From Gnetum montanum (Eukaryota > Streptophyta > Gnetopsida > Gnetales > Gnetaceae), in assembly GCA_015680685.1 (NCBI GenBank), contig MNCI01035273.1, forward strand, positions 196,350 through 260,349: 64,000 nt of DNA. Reading direction: 5' to 3'. The notes beneath the pieces were generated by a model that saw only the letters and a program-made list of their open reading frames with translations, was not told the DNA's origin and made no database searches. The position numbers and the translations under genes were made by a program. Position 1 is the stretch's first letter, and every line of letters starts with the position of its first letter. This document shows, piece by piece, positions 48,181 to 58,881 of this stretch.

Positions 48181-48299
48181 AAGTGTTTATGCGCTAAATA
48201 GAACATAAATCACTCACATCGTTGGGAGCTTAAACGAACCTTAGGGTTAATTAAACAAAAAATTATATAACGGTTAATTAGCACACCAGATAAGACATA

Positions 48300-50190
48300 A
48301 TGTCTTCTTCTTCTTCTCACAAGAGCATTTCACCTAGGGATAATACAAGAAACAGTCGGCAATAAAAAACACATAACCTAAATCAACCAATTCCTCAACA
48401 ATATAGGTTGACATATACTCATCCTGATGAGTATATACCTAATTTCACTTTTATCCTCCATCAAGATGAACAGATGCGCTGGAGAGACTTGCACGGTAAC
48501 ATAGTGTTACCTCCGGATCGTGCAGTCCCCAACATGCTCCTCCATGCTTTGGCACAGATTGGCATGACTCAACTTTATGCTGAATATGTTGCGGCAGATT
48601 TTGACATGAGAGATTACTATCTCACAGCTATACAATGTATGAGGGACTCAAGGCAGGAGAGCCAACATACACTATTGAAGGGAAAAGAGGTCCAGCACGT
48701 CCTAAGTGAAATGGGAGATGGTGAACCACTTATAACTGGTTCACTATCAAAAGATGTTCCTCCTCCTAACAATAGTGAGGAGGTGGGGTATCAGAACCTA
48801 TGCTCCACAATACATAACCCTGGTTTTGATCCCCATGAACACCAACTGTTCACTGAGGGAACAACAACACAAGACAAAGACAGGCACTTAGATTGTCACC
48901 ACGATCAGGGTCGAAGCCATAGAAGAGAAGGTAAGAAACATCGCCATGGCGATGGTTCTCCTTCTTCTTTGCCTTTATAACATCACTCATCCTCTCCTTC
49001 CACATCAGGGAATAATCATCAAGAGAATAACGGAGAGGATAAAGGTAAGTGCAATGAAAGACCTCGATGAGAGAGTCGATAGAGAGGATGAGGGCAATCA
49101 AAAGAATCAATGCATGAACAAAGGGAAAGTAGGGAATAATGGAGACATCATAGATGTCATGAAAGAGATGATCATGAAGAACCCCTACTGGCTACCCAAA
49201 GCATGCTAAACATAATGGAGGCAGTAAGAATCCCAACAAAGCATTTAAAAGATAGTCAGATCAAATGCTTAGACATGAACAACATCCCACGATTTGAAGG
49301 GGGATACAACACGGATCCGCAAAATCATTTACAGGCATTCCACGATGCATGTGCCTTGCAAAACATAGAAAACAAGTGGAAAAAACTAAAGTTGTTTCCC
49401 AGGAAACTCATCAAGGAAGCAGAGAGTTGGTACTGGTCCTTAGAATCGGAAACCATTAGGAGGTGGAGTACGATGTTAGAACTCTTCAACGATAAATATC
49501 AGATGTACTCCAGAGTGTCTAATTTTTGTAAGCAGATCCAAGGATGGAAGCAAGGTACTCATGAACCCTTGGATGCTACCATGGGCCGCTACTACACATT
49601 GTTACATCATTGCCCGGATCATGGTTACGGACAGAGGGATCAACTTCGCCATCTTGTAGATGGGCTAAGGTATGAAACTAGGAGAACCCTTGGGACTTAC
49701 GCCCAAGGGAGACTATCAGAACTTAGATCCCATGAAGTTCATCGCTTGTTGGAACAAGTATCCAAAGAAGAAGGGGAGCTATGAAAAAGAGAAAGTTTGG
49801 AAGAATATAACTATGATCCCTCTCTTCAAAAGAAGGGAGTGATATTTTGCAATGAATAGGATGAGTCACCAATTGAAGAGTTGGTGAACAGGAAAACCTT
49901 GCCGCTTCAGAAGCTAACAATAGAAGTAGTGACTAAGGTAGAAGAAGTATGGAGCTCCTTAGACAGTAACATTGAAACTGTCCTAAAGATTGTAGAGGAG
50001 TCTAAGGAGGAACAAAGTAGTGACAAGGACAAGAAAATGCAGAGAGATTCAGGCCCTGCACATGACAAGGGTAAGGGAAAAATGAACATCTCCAATGAGG
50101 TTGTGGATTCGAACACAGACGATGACAGTGGATGTGAGATCTACCACTATGACCATCCTAAGGGATGTTGTCCAATCATCTCACATCTAT
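48300..50190 (+). pseudogene. gag: gag of element C
   Basis: ATG at 48300 (MSSSSSHKSISPRDN), one TAA at 48363, then a long frame with YTHPDEYIPNFTFILHQDE and RWRDLHGNIVLPPDRAVPN. A His/Arg-rich linker follows (48880-48960, CHHDQGRSHRREGKKHRHGD) and a Ser-rich stretch. The Retrotrans_gag-type domain is intact at 49203-49784 (MNNIPRFEGGYN, STMLELFNDKYQMYSRV). The zinc knuckle at 50133-50170 reads CEIYHYDHPKGCC, with the second Cys replaced by Tyr. Several stops are TGA where CGA is likely ancestral. This is the best-preserved gag in the window. Confidence 0.85.
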
Positions 50191-50199
50191 AAGAGTCTA

Positions 50200-50870
50200 G
50201 GGTGTATGCACTCAACCTGAGACTCAACAGATGGTAGACACCCCAAAGGTTACCTTATCCTCAGGGTAACCCAAGACAGTTCCACCAACCATTGACGTAC
50301 TATCCAAGTGGAACTCCACCACAACCCATCAGACCACATTAGTAGTGGCAATACCCATAGTCATGGGGAATGCCACCGCTGAAAGAATAGTACCCTTACC
50401 AATAGCCCAATCCTTATGGTTACTACGTGCAGCAGCCGATTTCTCCAAGTGACTCTATGGGTCACACAACCCCTCAACGTCACTACCAAGTTTGGGAGTA
50501 CTTTAGAAGGACTCCTTCTCCTTTGGGAGACACTCCATATCCATACCATCCTCCTACTCCGTCCGCACCTCTTCCACAAGTAGTTCCCATACCTCCTACT
50601 CCAACAATGCAATGGGAACTCCCTACTCAACTGCAATAATGAAATGCTATGAGAGTCGTAAACATCCAAACCACTGCTGGTTCTGACAACTGTAAAAAGA
50701 GAAGACCTTTCTTCAGAACCAAAAGCCCAGACAAGCTCTCACAACAACAAGCGGTTGAGTCTATGATCACTCCTCTGACATAAGGCTTCAGAGCTTCCTT
50801 CTATCCAAAATCAGAGCTTAATGCATACGGTTATGTTAACACATACTGTAACTGATTGGATCAAGGTAGG
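50200..50870 (+). pseudogene. Pro/Tyr-rich linker between gag and protease, element C
   Basis: About 200 codons rich in Pro, Tyr, Gln and Ser, for example QQPISPSDSMGHTTPQ and PYPYHPPTPSAPLPQ. The same composition occurs in A (8490-8830) and weakly in B. It has stops, several from TGG or CAG sites. No domain recognised. Confidence 0.55.
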
Positions 50871-51470
50871 CCACCTTCCCAGAAAACTAACCCTGGGAGT
50901 CCCTTAATCTACCTCCAATTCACTAGAAATAAACCACATAAGGCTCTTCTTGACTCAGGTTCCGGAGTCAACTTAATTTCACGAGAAATGTATCAAGCCT
51001 GGAACCTACCCTAACTTAAGAAGAGAAACATTCAACTAGAGCTGGCAGACCAATCCATCACCATTCCCTTGGGATTAGTGAAGGACATCATTACCACTAT
51101 GTGTGGTTGGTCTTACCTAGCTAATTTCCTGGTTATTGAAGTCAACAACAATAAAGGGGCCTTCCCAATTATAATGGGAAGGGCATGGCTGAGTACAGTA
51201 GATGCATGCCTAGGAATTCGTGATCTTTCCTTGGAAATCTCTAAGATAAACATTTATGGAAATATCGAGAAGAGGAAAGTTCCATGCATCACATACAGTG
51301 ATTCATTAGGTGATGACATGGAGGAATGTACAACATCTCCTCCATGCAACAGGTGTGCCCTTGAAACTTTGAAACAAAGATGCCTGTATGTAGCAACCAC
51401 ACAACAAGTAGTAGACACCCCATGGTTGACAGCTACTCATAAGAGCAACCAACAAATATGCATGGAATGA
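50871..51470 (+). pseudogene. pro: protease of element C, active site kept
   Basis: KALLDSGSGVNLISREMY carries the retropepsin D-S-G at 50952-50960. The rest of the domain is at 51069-51300, with GLVKDIITTMCGWSYLANFL, FPIIMGRAWLST and LGIRDLSLEIS, and is open to 51470. A frameshift near 50890 and a stop near 51010 interrupt the first half. After 51470 the sequence goes straight to the pol-end motif with no RT. Confidence 0.75.
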
Positions 51471-51632
51471 ATTGAGGAAACAACCCATGCCAACAACGAA
51501 GGCATAGACACAGTGGAATATGAGTGTTGCCAACTTCCACCCCTTAATCTAAGAACATCAATCGGGAGAAGTTGGGCACTTCTAAGAAATTCCAACAAGC
51601 ACTCATTATTTCGGATCTCTCCCTTTCCATTT

Positions 51633-51652
51633 AGTCATGGGGGAGATGGCCA
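51633..51652 (+). promoter_or_regulatory. purine-rich motif at the pol end, element C
   Basis: AGTCATGGGGGAGATGGCCA, the cleanest copy of the motif shared by A, B, C, D and E at this place. Confidence 0.55.
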
Positions 51653-53567
51653 CCTATGCTAATCATTTGGGGCCCTCAGTTCTTTTTAAGTTTTTGTTTT
51701 ACATGTTTTTTTAACATGTTTTTGTTTTACACATTTTTGTTTTACACATTTTTGTTTTACAAATTTCTTTAACTTTTCTTGTTTTTATTTTACAACATCG
51801 TTATACTTTGTGTGTGTGTGTGTGTGTATCCACCCTGTAAGTTTGTCATCACTAAGTGTTCTTCATGATGGTATGAACTATTTTTATGTTGACTGCTAAT
51901 GTTTGGTTTTTACCTTTAAGTCATGATGTTGATACTAAGGTATGTTTCTTTTGATATAGCAGGCAATGAGTTCACTTCATCCATTCATCCACAAGTTTCT
52001 ATGGTTTCTCTCGACTTGGAAATGTACAGTTCCTTTCTAATAAGAACTCTAATGAATCAGTGACTGAGCATTTCTCAAACTAAGGAAGGACTCAAGGATT
52101 GAAAAGGATGTGACTTCAAGGGAACTTGATGCTTTTGTGTTGGCCATTCTCTTGGGTGCTTGGATGTTTTCTTCTTGAGTTTTCTTACCATTTCGACGTT
52201 ACCTAATCATCGGGAAGCTTAGCAATAAAAATAACAATGTCTTTGCATGGTGTGGTTCTCACGCATAAACACATAAAACAAAACAAAAAGAAAAAAACAA
52301 AAAAAAATAAAAAAAAGGAAGAAGTGAGAATTCAAAGCAGACCCCTTAGACAAAATAATTCTTTGGGCTACAAGAACTGGTTATGAAACTAAAAATGTTC
52401 CCTCTAACTAAGGCCCTTCTTGCTTCCCATTCTCTCATTGTTCTGTCAGAATGGTGGTGGCTCTTGGGTGAAGACATTCTTTTTGCTTCAAGAGGATAGT
52501 TCGGCCAAATGCATTAATGCGAAGTCACTGGAAGTGGTTTGTTTAAGGCTGGAGTTGGAATGAGATTTTCTGTGTCACATTAATCATGCAACACACAAGG
52601 GGCTGTACACCACCTTGTTCTTGGGACTCCATTCCATTCTCTTCTCTCCACCCTTCTCTCCATTGTTCACCTCATTTCCGGTTGTATCATTAGTGTATAT
52701 ATTTTGGTTGACGCACTATTTTCTTTTTGGTAAATTCTTGTAGTTAAGACTTTAACTCTTATTCCAAATGACATCCCCAGAGCCTACGGACTCTTTGAAT
52801 GTGGGTTTGTCAGGGCATTAAGGGCATGAGCCTACTTTGGGGAGGACCCACTGACATTCCTCTTTGATGCACCAGTTAAAATCTTTTCCCTCACATTTTT
52901 CCAATCCAATTTATTTTATTCAATTCCATCTTAACATCCATTTCATTGATGTTATCATTGTCTCTTTTTCTCCCTCTTTCTTGTTCTTTTTCTTTCTCCA
53001 TTTTATCGCTACCGGAGGTTCACGATTAGTCATGGGGGTACAGGGCCCAATTTTTTCAATTTTCTCCTAACTCCTACACCTTCGGTAGTCACCACTATTA
53101 TATCTCCAGATCTGCAATTAGCCATACCACAACCTAAGCCAATGGACCTTTCACTGCAGCAAGGTATCAAATTCATTGAAATTCATTTACCCTTGCTAAC
53201 ATAAGATTGTGTTGTGTGTGTAAATGGAAATCATACAACAACAGATTGGATCTAGAGGGAACACTTGGAATGGAGCGGTGTTGAAGCAAGTATGCAAGGA
53301 GCAAGATCGATGGTGTGCTTACGAATGGACAATGAAAGGCGTAATCTAAGCATTGGCAATAGCAACACTTCTTTCTCTCTCTCTTTCTCAGCTACCAAAT
53401 GAGGCCTGATATCAATGTAATAAGGTGTTCACTCTTGTTGTCATGAACGCCAGTTGTCTCTTGTCTTGTAATGATGATCCGTTCAGAAGTCATCCCATTA
53501 GTTCCATTTGATTCAATAATCCCATACCTTCCAATATTTTGTAAAGAACTCGAGGATGAGTTTTTAT
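51653..53567 (+). other. noncoding spacer of element C, ORF3 almost wholly lost
   Basis: It begins with five T-rich TTTTTGTTTTACA-like repeats (51690-51770) and a (TG)n run near 51811-51829. The conserved block lies at 52811-52852. At 53009-53040, GCTACCGGAGGTTCACG matches the leader donor region of D, but no TATA box precedes it. What follows (53050-53400) shows only scraps that might be ORF3. Confidence 0.6.
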
Positions 53568-53569
53568 TC

Positions 53570-53582
53570 AGTCATGGGGGTA
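53570..53582 (+). other. polypurine motif before the 3' LTR of C
   Basis: AGTCATGGGGGTA immediately precedes TGATGGG at 53583. It is a shorter, G-rich form of the tract seen in F. Confidence 0.65.
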
Positions 53583-54452
53583 TGATGGGATGCGATATCG
53601 CATGGGCCACGATATTGCGTACGTGATATCATGTCCACTGCGATATCGCATTCCACACGATATTGTGTACGCGATATCGCGTCCACCACGATATCGCATC
53701 CCACACGATATCGCGTACACAATATCGCGTCGTCCCCCGTGATATCGCGTACACGATATCACGATGCGCTGCAAAGTCTATAAATAAGAGGTGGCTCTCC
53801 CTTGTTATCCATCCAAGGTCTAGACTGTAGGAAAACTCTGGCAATTTGATCACTCCAGAGATAGAACATTTATTCAAGCAGACATTGTACTTGAATACAT
53901 GTTTGTGTACGGAAATAAAGATGAACTTCTTGGATAAACCTTATAGTGCATGGAATAGGCTAATTAGGACTTTATTTATTGTTTTCCATTTACATGCTTT
54001 ATTAGTTATTAAATCTTTCTCAACCCTTCTCTCCTAGTTAAGTGCCTCAGTATGACTGCTTCGAGCACGTGCGTTACGCGTGGTGATCCCAGCAACGACT
54101 AGCATTTGGTAGCCACAGTTGCATTGGTTCAGGGTGTGAACGGTAAGTGCGAACGGATGCTGACGCTAGGTAATTAAGACTTAGTTAGTTAGTTAAAGTT
54201 AGGTAATTAGTCTCTTCAACCCTTTACCTTATTAGCTTAGGCGATAAAACCAAAAAGCTATAAAAATCATATACCTTGGACTTACTTAACCATACACCGT
54301 GACAACTACAAGTAAGTCTAGAAAGACAACGAATGATTAACCTTAAGTGTTCCATGAGATGTGTGGGCACTTAGTCTGTAGAGTTCGACCAGATCACGCG
54401 TGTTACGCTTGTATTCGTATGGTTGAGTGTAGGGGTACCTCGCCACTCATCA
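53583..54452 (+). repeat. 3' LTR of element C with expanded GATATC palindrome array
   Basis: 870 bp. Between 53585 and 53765 there are eleven palindromic units of the form YRCGATATCGYR or close variants, spaced about 14-20 bp. TATAAATA follows at 53779-53786. Relative to the 5' LTR it has this longer array and a ~40 bp deletion near 53870. Confidence 0.9.
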
Positions 54453-56353
54453 CCATTCAAACCCCATTGGAGCACATTCCTTCAGAACACATGGTATTCC
54501 CATGGCTGGGTCGAGCTAGAGCCAACATCAACGCTCACCATCTCAACAATAGTAGTAGTGAACAAGGTAGCAGTGGTGACATAATGTTAAACAATAGCAC
54601 TTAGTGGCAATAGTGCAACATGACAATATAGAATAGGTGTGAAGGATATATACAATGATACTAAATTGTAGGCAGCCATGGAAAAAATTTGGGGTGGTTA
54701 CTAGAAAAGAAAATGCAATGTGATAGAATAAACCCTCATTCTTATCACATAGCATCCACAAACCCTCATCCCTACCTCGATGTAATGGACTTGTGATGAT
54801 CATAAAAATTTGATTTAATTAATCTATGCTATGCTTGAAGTTAAAGTAAATATACATATATATGCAAATTAGGATAGGTGTAAACCTATAATTTAAGTTT
54901 AAAAGATAATCCAAATATGATTTTTTAAAATATAGGAAAGGTTATCATTTAAAAAATAAATGGAGTGTATTAAATAATTATTTAATGGGATACTTGCCAG
55001 TTGTGGCATAAATTTCTCTAATTTTTTGTAACTCCCTATGATCATCTTCATAATAGTTGTTACCAAGAAAACACTTGGCAACCATAGCTCAAATTTCTAA
55101 TAACTTCCTATGGAATTTATAACTTCTAAGGTAGTTATAAATTAATATACCTCGATATTTGTAATATCCTTAACTTCTCATGATTATTATAACTACCCTA
55201 AGGTCACTATAACAGGGCCTTAAGAGGTAGAAATAAAGAGAGAATAATTGGAGGAAAAAGGAAATTGAAGATTATTTGTAAGATGCCTTACTAAAGACAT
55301 CAATTCGAATACTTTTTTATAATCATGTGAGTTCATTCCTTCCCATTTTGATTTAGTTATTTAGCTAATGGTTTAGATAGTATGGTGTTTGGCATTTAGT
55401 TTTGGAATTTTTTCTATATTACTTTTATAACTCTATTTTTACCCAATATTAGACTCCTATTAAGATTTGTCGTAGAAGAGCTTATGTTGTTGAAAAGCCT
55501 TAAGAGCAAATTTAATAGTACTGTCTTAATGAAATTGCCTATTTTAAGCATAGAGAATCTAGGAAAATATTTGGTATTTTAAGACTACTGAAATAGCTTC
55601 ATTGTTTTAAAGTGTATTAACTTGGTATTTCAATCCTGAAGTTGTCAACTTTTTTGAAGGCTCTATTGAATGCAATCTTTGACAACTATTAACTAGCCAA
55701 AATAGAAACTCATACTTTGTTGTTTACGCAACATTTTTGGTAATATAAAAATATTGTCTTTACGAAATTCCTTGTTGAGTTCAGAGTGTTTGGACAATTC
55801 ATAGTTAGATTGAATTGGAATAGCTTTATTATGAAGTGTTTCCTCATGTCAATTTATCTTACTTAAATATTTGAAATTTCACACAAATCTGAATTCTTTT
55901 CTTTTTCTTTCTAAGTCCATTCAATCTCACTCTATTTCTAGTTTTCTTATGGAATTTTCTCTCTGGGGGAAATTAGGAGTGGATTAGTAGAATTGTGCTC
56001 AAACATTTTTGTAAAATGTTATTTGTTACAAGTATCGTACTATGGGGACCATATAGACTAAGTGATTAAATAAAGTAGGAATCTTCAACAACTCATAGTA
56101 TTTGACAAAGTTAGTGAAATCTCTTTTATGATAGTCGATTATAGTTTTATACATAACCCAACCATTTCAACATTTGCAATAGCCAACACATACTTAGATA
56201 ACCACTAAGTCTATTTGGACGTATGTGCGCCTTAGTGTTTCCAGAGACTAGCAAGCCCCTAAACCCTATTTGAAGAACACCTTCAATCCTATGATCCTCT
56301 GTCATGAGACCCTGAGGCCACCCAACATTGGCAATCCCAAAAGATTGCCAACA

Positions 56354-57765
56354 AGTACCTACTAAATTTTTCCTTATTACTTTTTCTTACTTTCTTAATA
56401 TATTTTTTGATACTTTTATATTTTCAATTTCTAAATAATTTTTTATTTTTGTGATATTTTCAAATTCTTTGATAATTTTTTATTCTTATTATCCTTTTAA
56501 TTCTTGGTATCTTTCATAATCTTTTGTACTTTGTCATCATTTCACTTGTACATATTTTTTCCATTCATCAATCAAATACACTAAATAAAGCAAGATGTAG
56601 TCCTAATAAGGTAAAGATTTCTCTATATTATCATATCATAAAGGACTGATTACCTATATAGTAAGACCATGACATCCTTCCACCCATTCCAATAATAAGA
56701 GGTTCTTACCATGGTCATAATGATATACTTCCTCATAATAAAAATAAGAATAAACCTATGATCATTATGCTTGGATAGAAGAGTGAAGAACCAAGTGGAA
56801 ATGACAAGGGTGTGACATTAAAGGAACTTGTGGATTCTTTGGGCCTACTACAATGAGTTCTAGCCTATTGCTGAGGATGTATTATTTTCTTGAAGATCTA
56901 ATGAAAAATGGGAGTAAGAGTACAATAAGTGCTACCTTATAATGTCATTAGAAAGACATGTTACCCATGCCTGAGGGTATTCCTCTAGTAAGGTTGACGC
57001 AATTAAAAATAAAATCCAAGCACAGAATAAAATTTTGGGGTCCCACCAAAAAGACATGTTACCCATGCCTGAAGGTAGGTGACTTCTTAGGAATCTCAAT
57101 AATAAAGAGTAAAATGAATAAACTCCTCCCTTGAACAACACACCAAGTGGTAATCCTCCTTGCAACAGGGGCAGTCTTATGGTTGTATATCCTAGGAATG
57201 AAACAATGCAATGTCACAGGAACATGGTTTGGACTAAGTTTGAATCTTGGAAATAAGAACTAATGATTACTTTAACCATAGATTACACATAATTATTCAT
57301 TATGCCTATGGAAAGATACCTCACATCCTAGTTTTAGTAATCCCTTCTACAGTCCATCTTACCTCACTATATATTTAATGATAACTTTGGGATTTTGCCT
57401 AATATAGTGTTATTTTTCCAAATTGGCAATATTAACATGTGTGTTTTGCTAGACAAGTAGGTCTTATGTTCAACTCCTTGAGTGCCAACAAACATTTTTA
57501 GAAGTGGTTATACAAGGGCATTAAGGGTTGAAGCCTGCTTTGGGGAGGATCCACTTGTATAACTCCTGTATTTCATACTTGAGAAGTAATTCCACTTCAT
57601 CTTATGCCTTCCGAAACAATCAAGACTCAATAATACTTTTCATACCATCTAACAATTTGTCCATACATTTGTAATTCTTAATCCATCTTCTATCCATTCA
57701 ATAAACTTTCATTGCCTAAGATTCCTTCACTATGAACTTAGCATGTCAAATTTCTCAAAGCTATG
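56354..57765 (+). other. 3' spacer of element B, resumed after F
   Basis: T-rich start, then AT-rich noncoding sequence with the conserved block at 57512-57557 (GGGCATTAAGGGTTGAAGCC, then TGGGGAGGATCCACTTG). No protein found. It ends at CTATG (57761-57765), the left flank of element D. Confidence 0.6.
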
Positions 57766-58631
57766 TGATGAGAAATAAGTAGTCCATACACCCAACCATA
57801 CAAATCACTAGCATTCACTAAGTGATTTTATTGAATTTCACAAACTTTAGCTCTCCATGTATAGTAGGTCTAGGAAGTGAATATCAAGGATGTGATCATT
57901 GTCTTCCCAAGTTCACTTGTGAAATGCAAAGGTATGGTTAAGTGTCACTGAGGCACATGATTTTTATCATTTTATCTTTTTCACTAGATTTTCCTAAGTG
58001 CTAGAAATAAAGTATATTTAATATTTAATTAATTTAATTAATCTAATAACTAACACTTAACTAATTCTAACCTAAGCATCTCTTCCCACTTTCTATACAC
58101 ATCCTAAACATGTTGCAACGCTACTAGGCTACCAAGTATTAAGCACTACTAGGATTACCAAGCATAACATATGCTCGAAGTGGTCATACGTATGTTTATT
58201 ATTTAATCAATATTAATTAATTAATTAAAATTTATTAGAGTAAAGTGCATGAATAATAAATTCATAACGAAAACATTAATCTATTTCAAGTGTTGCAAGG
58301 TTTGATAAAAAAAGGTCATCTTTATTGCTGATCACTCTGAACTGCTTAGGTACATTAGTGCTTGAATAAAGATCCATACACTTCTTTGACTCCTACTACA
58401 GGCACTTAGAAAATATTCTAATTCTAGAGAAAATAAACTATAAGAGCTTCACTACAACTACGGGAAGAAATTCCATAAATGTGTCAAGTAGGCACACATA
58501 TATAAGCAATGGCAAGGTGCCATGTCAATAGGTACCCATCAACATAGAAAACCCTACATCAACAAGATTCCATCAATAGGGTTACATTGATGGGATGTCA
58601 TTAACATAGCCCAACGACACATGCTTTATCA
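57766..58631 (-). repeat. 3' LTR of element D
   Basis: 866 bp. On the minus strand it runs from TGATAAAGCATG to TTCTCATCA. The U3 part has CCCATCAATG, CTATTGATGG and TTGTTGATGT units, then a TATATATG box. It is collinear with the LTRs of A. Confidence 0.85.
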
Positions 58632-58881
58632 TGCCTCCATGACTGAATGAAAACTTATCCTTGAGTGAACAAAAGGAGGAAGCAATTCATTACATAATTA
58701 TGGGAAGGTATGGGATTATTGAGTAACTATTAACAAACAAACAAACAAACAACTGATGTTAAGTGCCCCAATGTACAAATTTACAATCATTATAGAATCA
58801 AATGTTCATGATAACAAAATTGAACACCATGATAAAAATTTATAGCACAACTCCTCTGATCTCTTGAAAAAAAAGAGGAAG
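58632..58881 (-). other. polypurine motif and 3' untranslated stretch of element D
   Basis: Minus-strand AGTCATGGAGGCA directly precedes the LTR. The tail shares AATCCCATACCTTCC wording with A and C. No gene is seen. Confidence 0.6.

Larger units (their letters stand above)
47378..54452 (+). mobile_element. Element C: nonautonomous gag-protease retrotransposon nested in the 3' LTR of F
   Basis: Flanked by a perfect 5 bp duplication CCATT. LTRs of 782 and 870 bp are highly similar apart from array-length and short indel differences, so it is younger than F and A. Inside are a primer site, gag, protease, then directly the pol-end purine motif, spacer and polypurine motif. RT, RNase H, integrase and nearly all of ORF3 are missing, against about 3 kb of RT to integrase in A. 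It would have needed enzymes from a full-length relative such as A, B or D. Confidence 0.9.
35658..56353 (+). mobile_element. Element F: Tat/Ogre-like Ty3/gypsy element with 3.36 kb LTRs, hosting element C
   Basis: Long direct repeats (35658-39015; and 45896-47377 plus 54453-56353 around element C) start TATTGG or TGTTGG and end CCAACA. The internal 6.9 kb carries gag, protease, an extra RNase H, RT, a degenerate RNase H, integrase and an extra ORF, then a strong polypurine tract. Flanks GGTAT and AGTAC differ by two transitions and may be the target duplication. Very long LTRs plus a second RNase H point to the Tat/Ogre branch. All reading frames are broken. Confidence 0.8.
45896..56353 (+). 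repeat. 3' LTR of element F, split by element C
   Basis: Parts 45896-47377 and 54453-56353 together match 35658-39015. The TSD pentamer CCATT (47373-47377 and 54453-54457) marks where C entered. The TATA equivalent near 55208 reads TATAACAG, a change from TATAAAAG. Confidence 0.85.
28496..57765 (+). mobile_element. Element B: Athila-like retrotransposon split by element F, cut by element D
   Basis: Own sequence is 28496-35657 plus 56354-57765; element F lies between. The 5' LTR, a well-kept tRNA-Asp primer site, gag, protease, RT, RNase H and integrase are collinear with element A. The resumed part is the 3' spacer, including the conserved block at 57512-57557. It stops where element D begins at 57766, so neither ORF3 nor a 3' LTR is seen. 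All genes carry stops. Confidence 0.75.

Noticed and set aside
53585-53765. CRISPR-like regular array
   Set aside because: Units are short palindromes with related, not unique, spacers and lie in the U3 of a plant LTR.
53568-53877. Two minus-strand frames with repeated Arg-Tyr/Ala-Ile-Ser peptides
   Set aside because: They are translations of the palindromic GATATC array in the LTR.
58621-58660. Target duplication of element D on the right side
   Set aside because: This is the inner edge of its 3' LTR; the outer right flank lies beyond the window, so no duplication can be claimed.
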